Of a DNA stretch of 64,000 bases, positions 9,638 to 17,731 are shown piece by piece. The number at the start of each line of letters is the position of its first letter. Position 1 is the first letter of the stretch. The translations under genes and the position numbers were made by a program. Source of the stretch: Corynebacterium ammoniagenes DSM 20306 (GTDB lineage: Bacteria; Actinomycetota; Actinomycetes; Mycobacteriales; Mycobacteriaceae); NCBI RefSeq assembly GCF_001941425.1, contig NZ_CP009244.1, positions 1,116,001 to 1,180,000 of the forward strand, given 5' to 3'. The notes below the pieces were generated by a model, which did no database searches, was not told the DNA's origin, and saw only the letters and a program-made list of their open reading frames with translations.

Positions 9638-11578
9638 CTATTTCAGAAACTTTTCCACCTGGGAGCGCATATCTTTCGGCAAGACGTTGAGCAACTGATC
9701 CTTTACCCCAGGGACGATCTGCAACGCCGCAAAGACACTACCGATAACGGCAACCACAGCCGCGAGTGCACCGCCGGCAGCGAGAGCACCATTGGAAGAA
9801 CCAGACGAGCCCGGCGCGCTTGAGCCGGGGGTGTTGTCCGAATTCAGCAGATCCTCCACCTCAAAGATCGTGGTGGTGCCGGAGACTTCATTGCCCACCA
9901 CCAGTAGGTACTCGCCATTCGGGGAGTCTTCCTTATCGATGAAAGCGAAGCCTTCAGGACCTAGGTCACCAGCGAACTTAGTTGCCTCGTAGTTATCCTC
10001 GTCAAAGTCCACGGTGTAATCGCGGTTGTTGACGTACGTCTGGTATTTCGCATTCGCTGGGTCAGTCACGTCGTAGATAAAGACGCCCCCAACGCGCTCC
10101 GCGCCGATGAATGCATACGTGCGCTCACCAATCTGGCCAATGGTTAGAGCCTCTGGCTCTGGACCCTTGTTATCGGAGCGATCATCAAATTCTGGGCCTT
10201 CATTATCGGCATTGTGATGGAATACGCCCGGCTCATTCAACGCGGCGGTGACTTCCTCAAAGTCAGAACCAGAATCGAAGACGACATTGCCGGCGGCATC
10301 GTAGATGGAGAAAGAACGAGAGCCGTATGCGTAGAGCTCGTCGAAGCACTGTTCTTCTTCATTCCAGCCGGAGGCATTGGACAGCTTAAGGTTTCCGGCT
10401 ACCTTTTTATCCGCCAGTTCTTCGAGGTTGACATCCCCCAGTGCACCGTTGCAGACCTGGCCTTCGTCGATGACATCCGCCAATTCCACCTCATCGGTAT
10501 AAACCCCGGAGCCGCCCTCATCCTCGTCAACGCCCCATTCACGGGCGTCACCTTCATTGGCGGTGGCGAAATAGGTCTGGCCATTGGAGGTAAAAGCATG
10601 GATGGAATCCGGCATGCTTAAACCTTTGACGGGGATGGTGCGCAGCGCCGCGACATCGTCTTTGTTGGAAGAATCGATAGCAACCGTGGAGTGGTCAGCG
10701 ATATGCGCTGGCACGATATTTTCCACCGTGGCTGAAGCGATATCGATAATGGCGATGGCGTTATTTTCCTGGAGCGTGACAAAGGCCTTGCCGTTGGCAG
10801 ACGTCACGTATTCCGGCTCTAAATCCAGCGAGGGCTTATTGTGGTGGTTTTCTGGCCCAAAGATACGAATGTCTTCGTGCAGCATCCCTGGCGCATCGAA
10901 AGCTTCAAAACCTGCGGTACGAACCGCATCTTGGGTTGCAGCCGCCACGGACTCCGTTAAACTAATGACAGAGACCGAGCCTGCAGGGTCCTCCATATAG
11001 GCGGTGCCGTCGGCGTTGAGTTCATTCGACGGTTCACCTTCATTGGCGATCAACGCATATGCACCATCGTCGGTTAAATGCACGTTGTCTGGCAGTGCAC
11101 CGACCGTGACGCGGCCGAGCTCAGCTGCGGCTAAATCTTCTGCTGCAGCATCAAAGAAGAGGGCTTCGCCGTTTTCTAATTTATTGTTCTGCTGAACCGC
11201 GGCGATAGCTAAACCATCTTCACGTACAGTCACGGAGTTGATCTCTTTGTCAGCACCCGCGGAGACCGAAGCAATTTTGGTGGGCTGTTGCGGGTTAGAT
11301 GCATCCAGCACATCAATCTCACCCGAGCGGGCATTGACGGTCAAGATACGTTGCGAGCCGGCATGGTAAGCGACGATTTCCGCCGCAGATTCCGCGAGTT
11401 GGCCCGAGGCATAGCTACCGATGGGAGCCATCCTTACTGTGGCATCTGCTGCAGCATCGGTGTGCACCGAATCAACGATGCCATTGAAATCTTGTGCCTG
11501 AGCAACAGCAGGGGAGATGATGCCGCCGGTGAGCGCAGCAGCAGCGCACAGGGAAATGGCGCGACGAGAAAGGGACAT
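9638..11578 (-). CDS. Secreted choice-of-anchor I family beta-propeller protein
   Basis: The 646-residue protein has a signal peptide (MSLSRRAISLCAAAALTGG, cleavage after AQAQ). Its beta-propeller-like body matches the choice-of-anchor I family; typical stretches are YGSRSFSIYDAAG, then DNKGPEPEAL and TYAFIGAERVGGVFIYDV. Such proteins are extracellular, are often found near phosphatases, and have no settled activity. The C-terminus is a Ser/Gly spacer (about 585-600), a hydrophobic helix (about 601-625) and a charged tail ending VEKFLK, which should anchor it to the envelope. An AAGGAG ribosome site precedes the ATG. It probably heads an operon with the small secreted protein downstream, 115 bp away. 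Confidence 0.85.
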   Translation of the reverse strand: MSLSRRAISLCAAAALTGGIISPAVAQAQDFNGIVDSVHTDAAADATVRMAPIGSYASGQLAESAAEIVAYHAGSQRILTVNARSGEIDVLDASNPQQPTKIASVSAGADKEINSVTVREDGLAIAAVQQNNKLENGEALFFDAAAEDLAAAELGRVTVGALPDNVHLTDDGAYALIANEGEPSNELNADGTAYMEDPAGSVSVISLTESVAAATQDAVRTAGFEAFDAPGMLHEDIRIFGPENHHNKPSLDLEPEYVTSANGKAFVTLQENNAIAIIDIASATVENIVPAHIADHSTVAIDSSNKDDVAALRTIPVKGLSMPDSIHAFTSNGQTYFATANEGDAREWGVDEDEGGSGVYTDEVELADVIDEGQVCNGALGDVNLEELADKKVAGNLKLSNASGWNEEEQCFDELYAYGSRSFSIYDAAGNVVFDSGSDFEEVTAALNEPGVFHHNADNEGPEFDDRSDNKGPEPEALTIGQIGERTYAFIGAERVGGVFIYDVTDPANAKYQTYVNNRDYTVDFDEDNYEATKFAGDLGPEGFAFIDKEDSPNGEYLLVVGNEVSGTTTIFEVEDLLNSDNTPGSSAPGSSGSSNGALAAGGALAAVVAVIGSVFAALQIVPGVKDQLLNVLPKDMRSQVEKFLK

Positions 11579-11749
11579 TAATAGCTCCTTGGGAATAGTT
11601 TAAAAGAATCTCAAAACAACCTGTGTAATAGTCGTCGGCGAATATGTTGTGCTGGCAAACTTCGTGTTGAGTGTCCGTAACTGGCAGTTGAATTTCATAT
11701 GAATTCACTTTCGACGGGGGCAACGCCGACATCGTTAGGCACAAGAGAC

Positions 11750-11755
11750 TAAAAT
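11750..11755 (+). promoter_or_regulatory. Candidate -10 element of ilvA
   Basis: TAAAAT ends eight bases before the ATG at 11764, again predicting a leaderless mRNA. No ribosome site, T-box or attenuator is visible in the 185 bp between this gene and the divergent propeller gene. Confidence 0.5.
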
Positions 11756-11763
11756 GCTTGCTC

Positions 11764-13059
11764 ATGAGTACTAGCCAGAAGGTCACTGCAGAAAAATTCG
11801 TCCCAGTTCGCGCGAGCGATATTCAGCTGGCGCAAGCACGAATTTCTTCTGAGATTGCGCCGACACCGTTGCAATACTGCCCACGGTTGTCGGAACAGAC
11901 TGGCTGCGACGTTTTTCTTAAGCGCGAAGACCTCCAAGGAGTGCGTTCTTATAAGATCCGCGGTGCATTCTTTTCCATCTCTAACCTCACTGAGGAAGAA
12001 AAAGCCGCCGGTATCGTAACTGCTTCAGCGGGCAACCACGCGCAAGGTGTCGCGTATGCGTGTAGCACCATGGGAATCAAAGGCAAGATCTTTGTTCCTG
12101 GGCCAACCCCGAAGCAAAAGCGTGATCGCATCATGGTCCATGGTGGCGACATGGTGGAGTTGGTCGTCACTGGTGCAAACTTCGATGAGGCAGCAGCGGC
12201 AGCGCATGTCGATGCTGATGCTCGCGGAGCAAATTTTATTGAACCTTTCGATGCCCGCGACACGGTTATTGGCCAGGGCACTGTCGCAGCTGAGATCATC
12301 TCGCAGCTGTCATCGCAAGGGCGCTCCTTGGACACCGTCATGGTTCCTGTTGGCGGTGGCGGACTGCTTTCTGGCATCACCAGCTATTTGGCGGATATGG
12401 CTCCGCGCACCAGCATCGTTGGTATTGAGCCAGCAGGTGCAGCATCGCTGACCGCCGCTTTCGAAGCTGATGAACCAGTCACCTTAGAAAACGTTGATCC
12501 CTTCGTTGATGGTGCTGCCGTCAAGCGTATCGGTCAGGTGCCGTACACCATCTTGGACGCCAACCGCGGCCGTTTGCACTGGGATACTGTGACCGAAGGC
12601 GCCGTATCCACAGAGCTCTTGGAGCTGTACCAAAATGAGGGCATCATCGCCGAGCCCGCAGGTGCGCTGTCCGTAACCGGATTGCGCCAGGTGAATCTGC
12701 GCCCCGGCTCCACCGTGGTCTGTGTGATCTCGGGTGGCAATAACGATGTGCTGCGTTATGCCGAAATCATGGAGCGTTCATTAGTCCACCGTGGATTGAA
12801 GCATTATTTCCTGGTCAATTTCCCCCAGGAACCCGGGCAGCTGCGCGATTTCTTGGTCAATATACTTGGCCCGGATGATGACATCACGCTGTTTGAATAC
12901 CTCAAGCGCAATAACCGCGAAACCGGTGCCGCGCTCGTTGGTTTGGAACTTGGCAACGCTGCAGACATCGATGGGCTCTTAGAGCGCATGGAAGAATCGC
13001 GTATTGATTGCCGTCAGCTTAAGCCAGGCACTCCAGAATATGACTATTTGGTGGCTTAG
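11764..13059 (+). CDS. ilvA: Threonine dehydratase (threonine deaminase)
   Basis: IlvA converts threonine to 2-oxobutyrate and ammonia, the first step of isoleucine synthesis. The 431 residues closely follow the C. glutamicum enzyme as I recall it. The pyridoxal-phosphate lysine is Lys64 in VRSYKIRGA; the phosphate-binding glycine loop is VGGGGLLSG at about residue 200. The C-terminal regulatory part is the short ACT-like form (about 335-431, HYFLVNFPQEPGQLR). The start at 11764 (MSTSQKV) is favoured over the TTG at 11758 by the position of the -10 element. A yigZ-type gene overlaps the stop by one base. Confidence 0.95.
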   Translation: MSTSQKVTAEKFVPVRASDIQLAQARISSEIAPTPLQYCPRLSEQTGCDVFLKREDLQGVRSYKIRGAFFSISNLTEEEKAAGIVTASAGNHAQGVAYACSTMGIKGKIFVPGPTPKQKRDRIMVHGGDMVELVVTGANFDEAAAAAHVDADARGANFIEPFDARDTVIGQGTVAAEIISQLSSQGRSLDTVMVPVGGGGLLSGITSYLADMAPRTSIVGIEPAGAASLTAAFEADEPVTLENVDPFVDGAAVKRIGQVPYTILDANRGRLHWDTVTEGAVSTELLELYQNEGIIAEPAGALSVTGLRQVNLRPGSTVVCVISGGNNDVLRYAEIMERSLVHRGLKHYFLVNFPQEPGQLRDFLVNILGPDDDITLFEYLKRNNRETGAALVGLELGNAADIDGLLERMEESRIDCRQLKPGTPEYDYLVA

Positions 13060-13709
13060 TGCAGGTAGAATATAAACGCCCCGCGGCAGACTGCGCCGTT
13101 GAACATGAAATAGAGATCAAGCGTTCACGCTTCATCTGCCTGATTGGTCGGGTCACTAATGATGCCGAAGCGCGGGAATTTATCGACGCAGCGCGTACCC
13201 GTTTCCCGGATGCGCGCCACCATTGCTCGGCCTATATTTATCACGTGGATGCGTCGCATCCCGTTGAGCGTTCTTCTGATGATGGCGAACCGTCGGGGAC
13301 TGCGGGCAAACCTATGCTCGATGTGCTCAAAGGCTCTGGCTTGATGGATATTGCCGTGGTAGTTGTTCGGTATTTTGGCGGGATTAAACTCGGCGCCGGG
13401 GGATTAGTACATGCCTATGGTGGAGTAGTCAGTGAAGCTATAGAGTTGGTAGAACCAGTGCTTCGCACGACTAGGCATCTATTTACCTTGGTTGCTCCCC
13501 ATGCTGATGCTGGTCGTTGGGAAGCTGAACTTCGCAACCGCGGCTATGAGGTACTCGGCGTGGACTATGCAGCGCAAGCAACCATGACTTTGGCAGTAGC
13601 CCCTGGTGAAGAAGACGCATTATTCGACTTTATCGCCGGATTGACCCAAGCGACGGCGACGCCTAAAGAAGCTGGCACCCAATGGGTGGAAATAGCACAA
13701 GACAATTAA
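13059..13709 (+). CDS. YigZ/IMPACT family protein (UPF0029)
   Basis: The GTG overlaps the ilvA stop by one base (TTAGTG), so translation is likely coupled. The 216 residues match the YigZ family. The IMPACT domain covers about 18-125 with KRSRFICLIGRV, DDGEPSGTAGKPML and YFGGIKLGAGGLVHAYG, the most conserved stretches. A smaller C-terminal domain of elongation-factor-like fold follows. Members are thought to act on nucleic acids or translation, but the bacterial function is not settled. Confidence 0.9.
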   Translation: MQVEYKRPAADCAVEHEIEIKRSRFICLIGRVTNDAEAREFIDAARTRFPDARHHCSAYIYHVDASHPVERSSDDGEPSGTAGKPMLDVLKGSGLMDIAVVVVRYFGGIKLGAGGLVHAYGGVVSEAIELVEPVLRTTRHLFTLVAPHADAGRWEAELRNRGYEVLGVDYAAQATMTLAVAPGEEDALFDFIAGLTQATATPKEAGTQWVEIAQDN

Positions 13710-13727
13710 TCGACTAGGATATATCCC

Positions 13728-13970
13728 ATGACAATGCAGCCTCGTCCGAATAACCCCATTGAGCTGAAAAAGCAGAAGGTACGCAAGCACGCCCGCAACG
13801 GTGTAATTTCTGTTGTCGCTGGTGTTGGCGGTGGCCTCCTTGCGGGCTTAGTCCTGGCAGGCAGCTCATGGTTCTGGATATCTCTCGGTCTCGTCGTCGC
13901 TGTAGTTGGTGGCGTGTCTAATTGGGTGAAGATTCAAAAGATTGTCAACGAAAACAACAGCGGATACTAA
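13728..13970 (+). CDS. Small two-helix membrane protein
   Basis: This 80-residue protein has a basic N-terminus (about 28 residues), two hydrophobic helices at about 29-45 and 48-66 with glycine-rich faces (VAGVGGGLLAGLVLAG), and a short polar tail. The start codon is ATG at 13728. Its end overlaps the next frame, which supports an operon continuing from ilvA. I recognise no family. Confidence 0.65.
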   Translation: MTMQPRPNNPIELKKQKVRKHARNGVISVVAGVGGGLLAGLVLAGSSWFWISLGLVVAVVGGVSNWVKIQKIVNENNSGY

Positions 13971-14340
13971 CGGCCTGCCCGTACGCATTGATGCTTGGGT
14001 CTGGGCCGTGCGTATGTTCAAAACCCGTGGCGAAGCAGCGGATGCCGTGCGCGCCGGGCACGTTAAACTCAACGGCAACGCAGTCAAACCTGCTCAACAG
14101 GTCGTGCCTGGCGACCGCGTGCGGGTGTGGAAGAACCACCATGAGCATGACTTAGAAGTCTTGCAGACCATCCGCAAACGCGTCGGCGCTCCCATTGCAC
14201 GAACCTGCTATACAGATCACGCCCCGCCACCACCGCCGCGCGAATTCATGCCGGCTGTGCCACGGCGTGATCCAGGCACCGGCCGTCCCACCAAGAAGGA
14301 ACGCCGCGATATGGAGAAATTCCTCGGTCGTCGACGCTAA
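13942..14340 (+). CDS. S4-domain RNA-binding protein (Hsp15/HslR-like)
   Basis: The 132-residue protein has an S4 domain near its N-terminus (RIDAWVWAVRMFKTRGEAAD and HVKLNGNAVKPAQ). This is the arrangement of Hsp15/HslR, which binds stalled 50S subunits carrying nascent chains. The C-terminal half is basic and proline-rich (APPPPPREF, then RRDPGTGRPTKKERRDMEKF). The start is uncertain: a TTG at 13942 overlaps the previous gene by 29 bp, and no ATG exists before the domain. The assignment rests on the domain; the biological substrate is not shown. Confidence 0.8.
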   Translation: MSTKTTADTNGLPVRIDAWVWAVRMFKTRGEAADAVRAGHVKLNGNAVKPAQQVVPGDRVRVWKNHHEHDLEVLQTIRKRVGAPIARTCYTDHAPPPPPREFMPAVPRRDPGTGRPTKKERRDMEKFLGRRR

Positions 14341-14419
14341 TAAGCGTTAAGTGCTCACACACAGGAGTAGCGCACTGCAAAAACTCGCCTCAGACGCGCG
14401 AAGCCGGGAGACCTGTGGG

Positions 14420-15421
14420 CTAATGGTTGTCTTTGGAGCGTAGCGCACGCAAAGCTTTGAGGCGGGAGTTTAGCTGCTGGCGGCGGTCCCGGCGAGTGCC
14501 GGTGTCGCCGGTGGCTTCAATGTGGTCTTTGCCAAAGCGGTTGAGCAATAGGTCATCGATAAGGCGGACTTGGCCCGGGCGGAAACGGTACTTCATGGCG
14601 TCATGCACGGTTTGAATATCGTGTTCATTGAGCAGGTTTTCTAACTGCCCCATGGTGGTGATGCCATTGGTTTCTAATAGATCGGTTAGCCAGCGGTAGT
14701 GCTCAGAGCGCGACCGTGGGAAGCGCCCATCGAGGAGCACCGCCAGAATGCCTGGCAGGGTTTCCGCTGAGATTTCGATATCGGAATCAGTGTGCTCGTC
14801 CGGATCTTTCAGCGCGGCAATTTCATCAAATTGATTATCGGCGAGCTCAATAAGTCCGGCAGCGAGTGTAAACAGTCGATCGACCTGCGGGGGCAGGGCA
14901 CCGGGGCCTTGCTTATAGCGGATATCATGTTCGAATTCGGCCCAAGCGTGCTGCAAAACGGTACGGATTTGGACCTCAAAACGCATGCCGACGTAGTCCT
15001 CCAGATCTTCCATCTCATCGGTCACGCGTAGCACGAGGTGGTGAGAGCCATAGCCAAAGCCGCCAGCGACGCGTGTTTCCGCGGCTTTATCTACGGATTT
15101 AATAACTTCAAAAGAGTTGCCGAAAATCGAGATGGCTTCGGGGATGACAGTGGAGTGAAAGACGTTGACACGCACGCCCATGATGTCGTGGATTTCATCC
15201 CAGGGTTGGGAGTACATGAAACTACCGTCAGCGTTTTTCTTCTTCGCTTTGGCTTTCATTGAGGGCCACGTCTTAACGCGTGCGGCGACGCGGTCAAAGA
15301 TAACGCCTGCGTCATTGAGAAGGTCTTCGATGGCATCACGAAAATCGCGTGCAGCGCGTGGGTGCACACGAACCCATTCATGGTACTGATTGCTCAGTTT
15401 AGAAATGGGCGATTCTGCCAT
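14420..15421 (-). CDS. relS: RelS-type small alarmone synthetase (RelA/SpoT synthetase domain)
   Basis: The 333 residues contain a (p)ppGpp synthetase domain and no hydrolase or regulatory TGS/ACT domains. Conserved positions are present: Arg48, Lys50 and Ser54 (ARVKTWPSMK), Asp79 (DIMGVRV), Tyr124, Ser126 and His127 (GYGSHH), FEVQIRT at 148-154, and His165, Tyr169 and Lys170 (FEHDIRYK). It should therefore transfer pyrophosphate from ATP to a guanine nucleotide. C. glutamicum has such an enzyme, RelS, in a comparable neighbourhood, which, as I recall, favours short alarmones. The C-terminal 110 residues are of unknown role. The ATG at 15421 is chosen because AAAGGAG lies 11 bp before it. Confidence 0.88.
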   Translation of the reverse strand: MAESPISKLSNQYHEWVRVHPRAARDFRDAIEDLLNDAGVIFDRVAARVKTWPSMKAKAKKKNADGSFMYSQPWDEIHDIMGVRVNVFHSTVIPEAISIFGNSFEVIKSVDKAAETRVAGGFGYGSHHLVLRVTDEMEDLEDYVGMRFEVQIRTVLQHAWAEFEHDIRYKQGPGALPPQVDRLFTLAAGLIELADNQFDEIAALKDPDEHTDSDIEISAETLPGILAVLLDGRFPRSRSEHYRWLTDLLETNGITTMGQLENLLNEHDIQTVHDAMKYRFRPGQVRLIDDLLLNRFGKDHIEATGDTGTRRDRRQQLNSRLKALRALRSKDNH

Positions 15422-15448
15422 GATGGTGGGTACTCCTTTGTACAAAGA

Positions 15449-16117
15449 TTAGGCGCGAAATTCTTGGGGGAATCCGTGAGCCCATAATAACGGGTAAGAA
15501 CAAGGACTCGGCAGTGCCGCCGCCACATTCGCTAAAGCTTTGGCCGGTAAATCAATAAAAGCGAGCAAGGAGCGGGCATCCGGAAGGACATAAACTAAAG
15601 ATTGTGCACGCAAAATGCGCAATAAATGCCGGTGCAAGATTGTAAACGTTTGAGGGTGTGCAATCCAAGCCTGCGCATCGGCACCGCGTACCTTCACCTC
15701 CACCCCGGCGGGCAGATGAGAGCCAAAGCGTGCGGTGACAGAGCGGGTAGCAAACTCCAATCCCGCTGGAGTGCGCGCGGCACGTTCGAGGTTTAAAGCC
15801 GCTAAGTCCCATGCCGCTTGAATGCTGAGCCCCAAGCTATCTAGCCCACGCTGGCTGATATTGCGGCCATTGGCATGCAGCCCTAACCGCAGCCCCGGAG
15901 ACAGCGCCAGGGTAGCCAGAGAATCAGAAAAGCCATCATCGGATAATGGTCGGGATTCCACCCAGGACTTGGCATGCACGGTGGGAAAGATTTCGCGTAC
16001 AGACAACCTGCGGGAAATCTCCGTTGCTACCAGCGGGCTGGCCAACTGCGCCAGGGGAGTAGCAAGGGTGCGTACATGGGTTGAGAACTGAGCAGGGGAG
16101 GCTACATGAGTGAGCAA
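15449..16117 (-). CDS. Unknown protein encoded upstream of relS
   Basis: The 222-residue protein is soluble, rich in Ala, Leu, Arg and His, and has no signal peptide or membrane helix. Stretches such as ISRRLSVREIFPTVHAKSW, LRLGLHANGRNISQRGLDSL and LEFATRSVTARFG look like structured helices, but I recognise no motif. It ends 27 bp before the relS start on the same strand, so the two are almost certainly co-transcribed. It could be a regulator or partner of the alarmone synthetase; that is inference from position only. Confidence 0.65.
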   Translation of the reverse strand: MLTHVASPAQFSTHVRTLATPLAQLASPLVATEISRRLSVREIFPTVHAKSWVESRPLSDDGFSDSLATLALSPGLRLGLHANGRNISQRGLDSLGLSIQAAWDLAALNLERAARTPAGLEFATRSVTARFGSHLPAGVEVKVRGADAQAWIAHPQTFTILHRHLLRILRAQSLVYVLPDARSLLAFIDLPAKALANVAAALPSPCSYPLLWAHGFPQEFRA

Positions 16118-16210
16118 GGGGATTCTCCAATAGTCGCAAAAGGTTAATACCTTTATGGACTGCTGCGAATGAGTAAAAGGTTCCCCAGCACAACTATCTG
16201 CAGCGCTTGA

Positions 16211-16254
16211 AAACTGCCACAGGCGCAGCAGGTGATAACACCCGTGCGCCTGTG
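16211..16254 (-). terminator. Terminator of the exonuclease gene
   Basis: CACAGGCGCA (16218-16227) pairs with TGCGCCTGTG (16245-16254), with an inner GGTG-ATAA-CACC extension. Read on the minus strand, the stem is followed by GCAGTTTTC. It separates the glgX-exonuclease unit from the unknown-relS unit. Confidence 0.85.
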
Positions 16255-16273
16255 TCGTTCGCTACCGAAAAAA

Positions 16274-17704
16274 TTAAAACGGTGGCTCGGTTTCTAACTC
16301 TAAGACCTCAAAAAGCTTAGAGGCAGGCCACTTTTCAATGCCCTGGCCTTTGTCATTGAGCTCATCGGCACGCTTTTCTTTCGAGGTCGTGGTGGCCCAC
16401 TCACCAAGGACCAAGATGGTGGTCTTTTTGGTGACATTTTTACCCACTTGGCCGCCGTGATGGGCAATGCCATTCCACAACACGCCCTTATCAAAAGGCT
16501 CGAAGTCACCGGTTAGCGTGACGTGCTGGCCATACAGCGGGGAATTTTTATCCGCATCGGGGTTCGGATCCGGAATGGTATCCGGGGTGGCCACAGATTC
16601 CCACGGTGCCGGGCGGCGCTGGCCCTTCTTTCCAGAATCAGACTTCTTTTCCTTAGCGGGCTCAGAACTACCCCATGGGTCAGACGAAGTACGGTCGCGG
16701 AAATCGGTACCGGCACCTAAGTCTTCCGGGGAGATGGGCGCGGTGTCCTTTTTCAACACCGGCATGATGTGCTCCGCGCTCATGGCGCCGAGCTGGAAGC
16801 CTTGGGCGTCGAAGACATCGCGAATAGATTGCTCACCGGCGATCGCGTTCTCAAAAGCTGGAGCCAGGGCGGAGATGATATGCCCAGCGGCGCGGGCATC
16901 GTCCAAGGCGTCGTGGTGCTGGAAATCGCCAAAGCTTACGGCCTTGGCTACCGTGGGCAGCTTGTGATTGGCCACAGAGAGCACTTTGCTTTTCGATGCA
17001 TACCTAGCCAACGCCAAAGAACACGCCAGAGCCATCTCCGGAACGGGCGTCTGGGTGCGCAAAAATGCCGAGCGCAACGCAGTGGCATCGAACTGAGCAT
17101 TATGCGCGACCAGCACATCGTCGCGCATAAACGTCAGCAATTCACCCGCTGCTTCTGCGAACGTCGGTGCGTCTTTGACATCGTCCGCGGTAATGCCGTG
17201 GATGGAGATATTGATGTCATCGAAGTGATCAATCCCGGCTGGTGGCTGGCACAGCCACACCTTGGATTCGGTCTCTTCACCGGCGACGAAACGCACCGCG
17301 CCGATTTGGCAGATAGATCCCCAATTGCCATTGGCGGTTTCCACATCGACTGCCACAAAATCCAACCCCGGGGTGGAGGTTGCTGCCAAGGTACGCGTGC
17401 CAGGGCTGGTCTGCTCGGCAGAAGCTTTGCCCGAGCGCACATCATTAATCCACTGCGCGCAGGCTTTGGCATCCTGGTTCGGACCAAAGCTGACCGTCCA
17501 CGCCTTAGCTTTATCATCAGAAAAGGAGATAACAATCTCGCCGCGTGTGGTGGAGCTAGGTTGTACAGCGTCGACGTTGTCGATGTCCGCAAGTGCAATC
17601 TCGCGGCGTTCTTCGCCGGTGAGCGAAGCGGTTAGCTGCGATGGAACATAAACCAAATTGCCCTGGGAGATCGACAACGAGGCTCCGAGTGTTGAAACCG
17701 TCAC
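16274..17704 (-). CDS. DEDDh exonuclease (DnaQ-like) with C-terminal BRCT domain
   Basis: The 476-residue protein has three parts. Residues 1-90 are a beta-rich, possibly PH-like domain I do not recognise. An exonuclease domain spans about 115-290, with the acidic motifs DFVAVDVETANG, VAHNAQFD and HHDALDDARAAGH, so it should be a 3'-5' DNA or RNA exonuclease of the polymerase III epsilon type. After a charged linker (about 310-390, rich in Lys, Ser and Pro), a BRCT domain begins near PLYGQHVTLTGDF, as in DNA ligase. It probably acts in DNA repair. The GTG at 17704 is the only plausible start; it lies 27 bp after glgX, so the two are probably co-transcribed. Confidence 0.85.
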   Translation of the reverse strand: MTVSTLGASLSISQGNLVYVPSQLTASLTGEERREIALADIDNVDAVQPSSTTRGEIVISFSDDKAKAWTVSFGPNQDAKACAQWINDVRSGKASAEQTSPGTRTLAATSTPGLDFVAVDVETANGNWGSICQIGAVRFVAGEETESKVWLCQPPAGIDHFDDINISIHGITADDVKDAPTFAEAAGELLTFMRDDVLVAHNAQFDATALRSAFLRTQTPVPEMALACSLALARYASKSKVLSVANHKLPTVAKAVSFGDFQHHDALDDARAAGHIISALAPAFENAIAGEQSIRDVFDAQGFQLGAMSAEHIMPVLKKDTAPISPEDLGAGTDFRDRTSSDPWGSSEPAKEKKSDSGKKGQRRPAPWESVATPDTIPDPNPDADKNSPLYGQHVTLTGDFEPFDKGVLWNGIAHHGGQVGKNVTKKTTILVLGEWATTTSKEKRADELNDKGQGIEKWPASKLFEVLELETEPPF

Positions 17705-17731
17705 GTTAGGTGCTCATGCCTTTCTGCGAAA

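Noticed and set aside
11581..11763. Search for a T-box or attenuator upstream of ilvA
   Set aside because: No T-box consensus, leader peptide or terminator-like hairpin is present, and the -10 element predicts a leaderless mRNA.
17706..17717. Three-codon ATG-AGC-ACC-TAA frame just before the exonuclease start on the minus strand
   Set aside because: The GAAAGG upstream is too close to its ATG to work as a ribosome site, and such short frames are common by chance.
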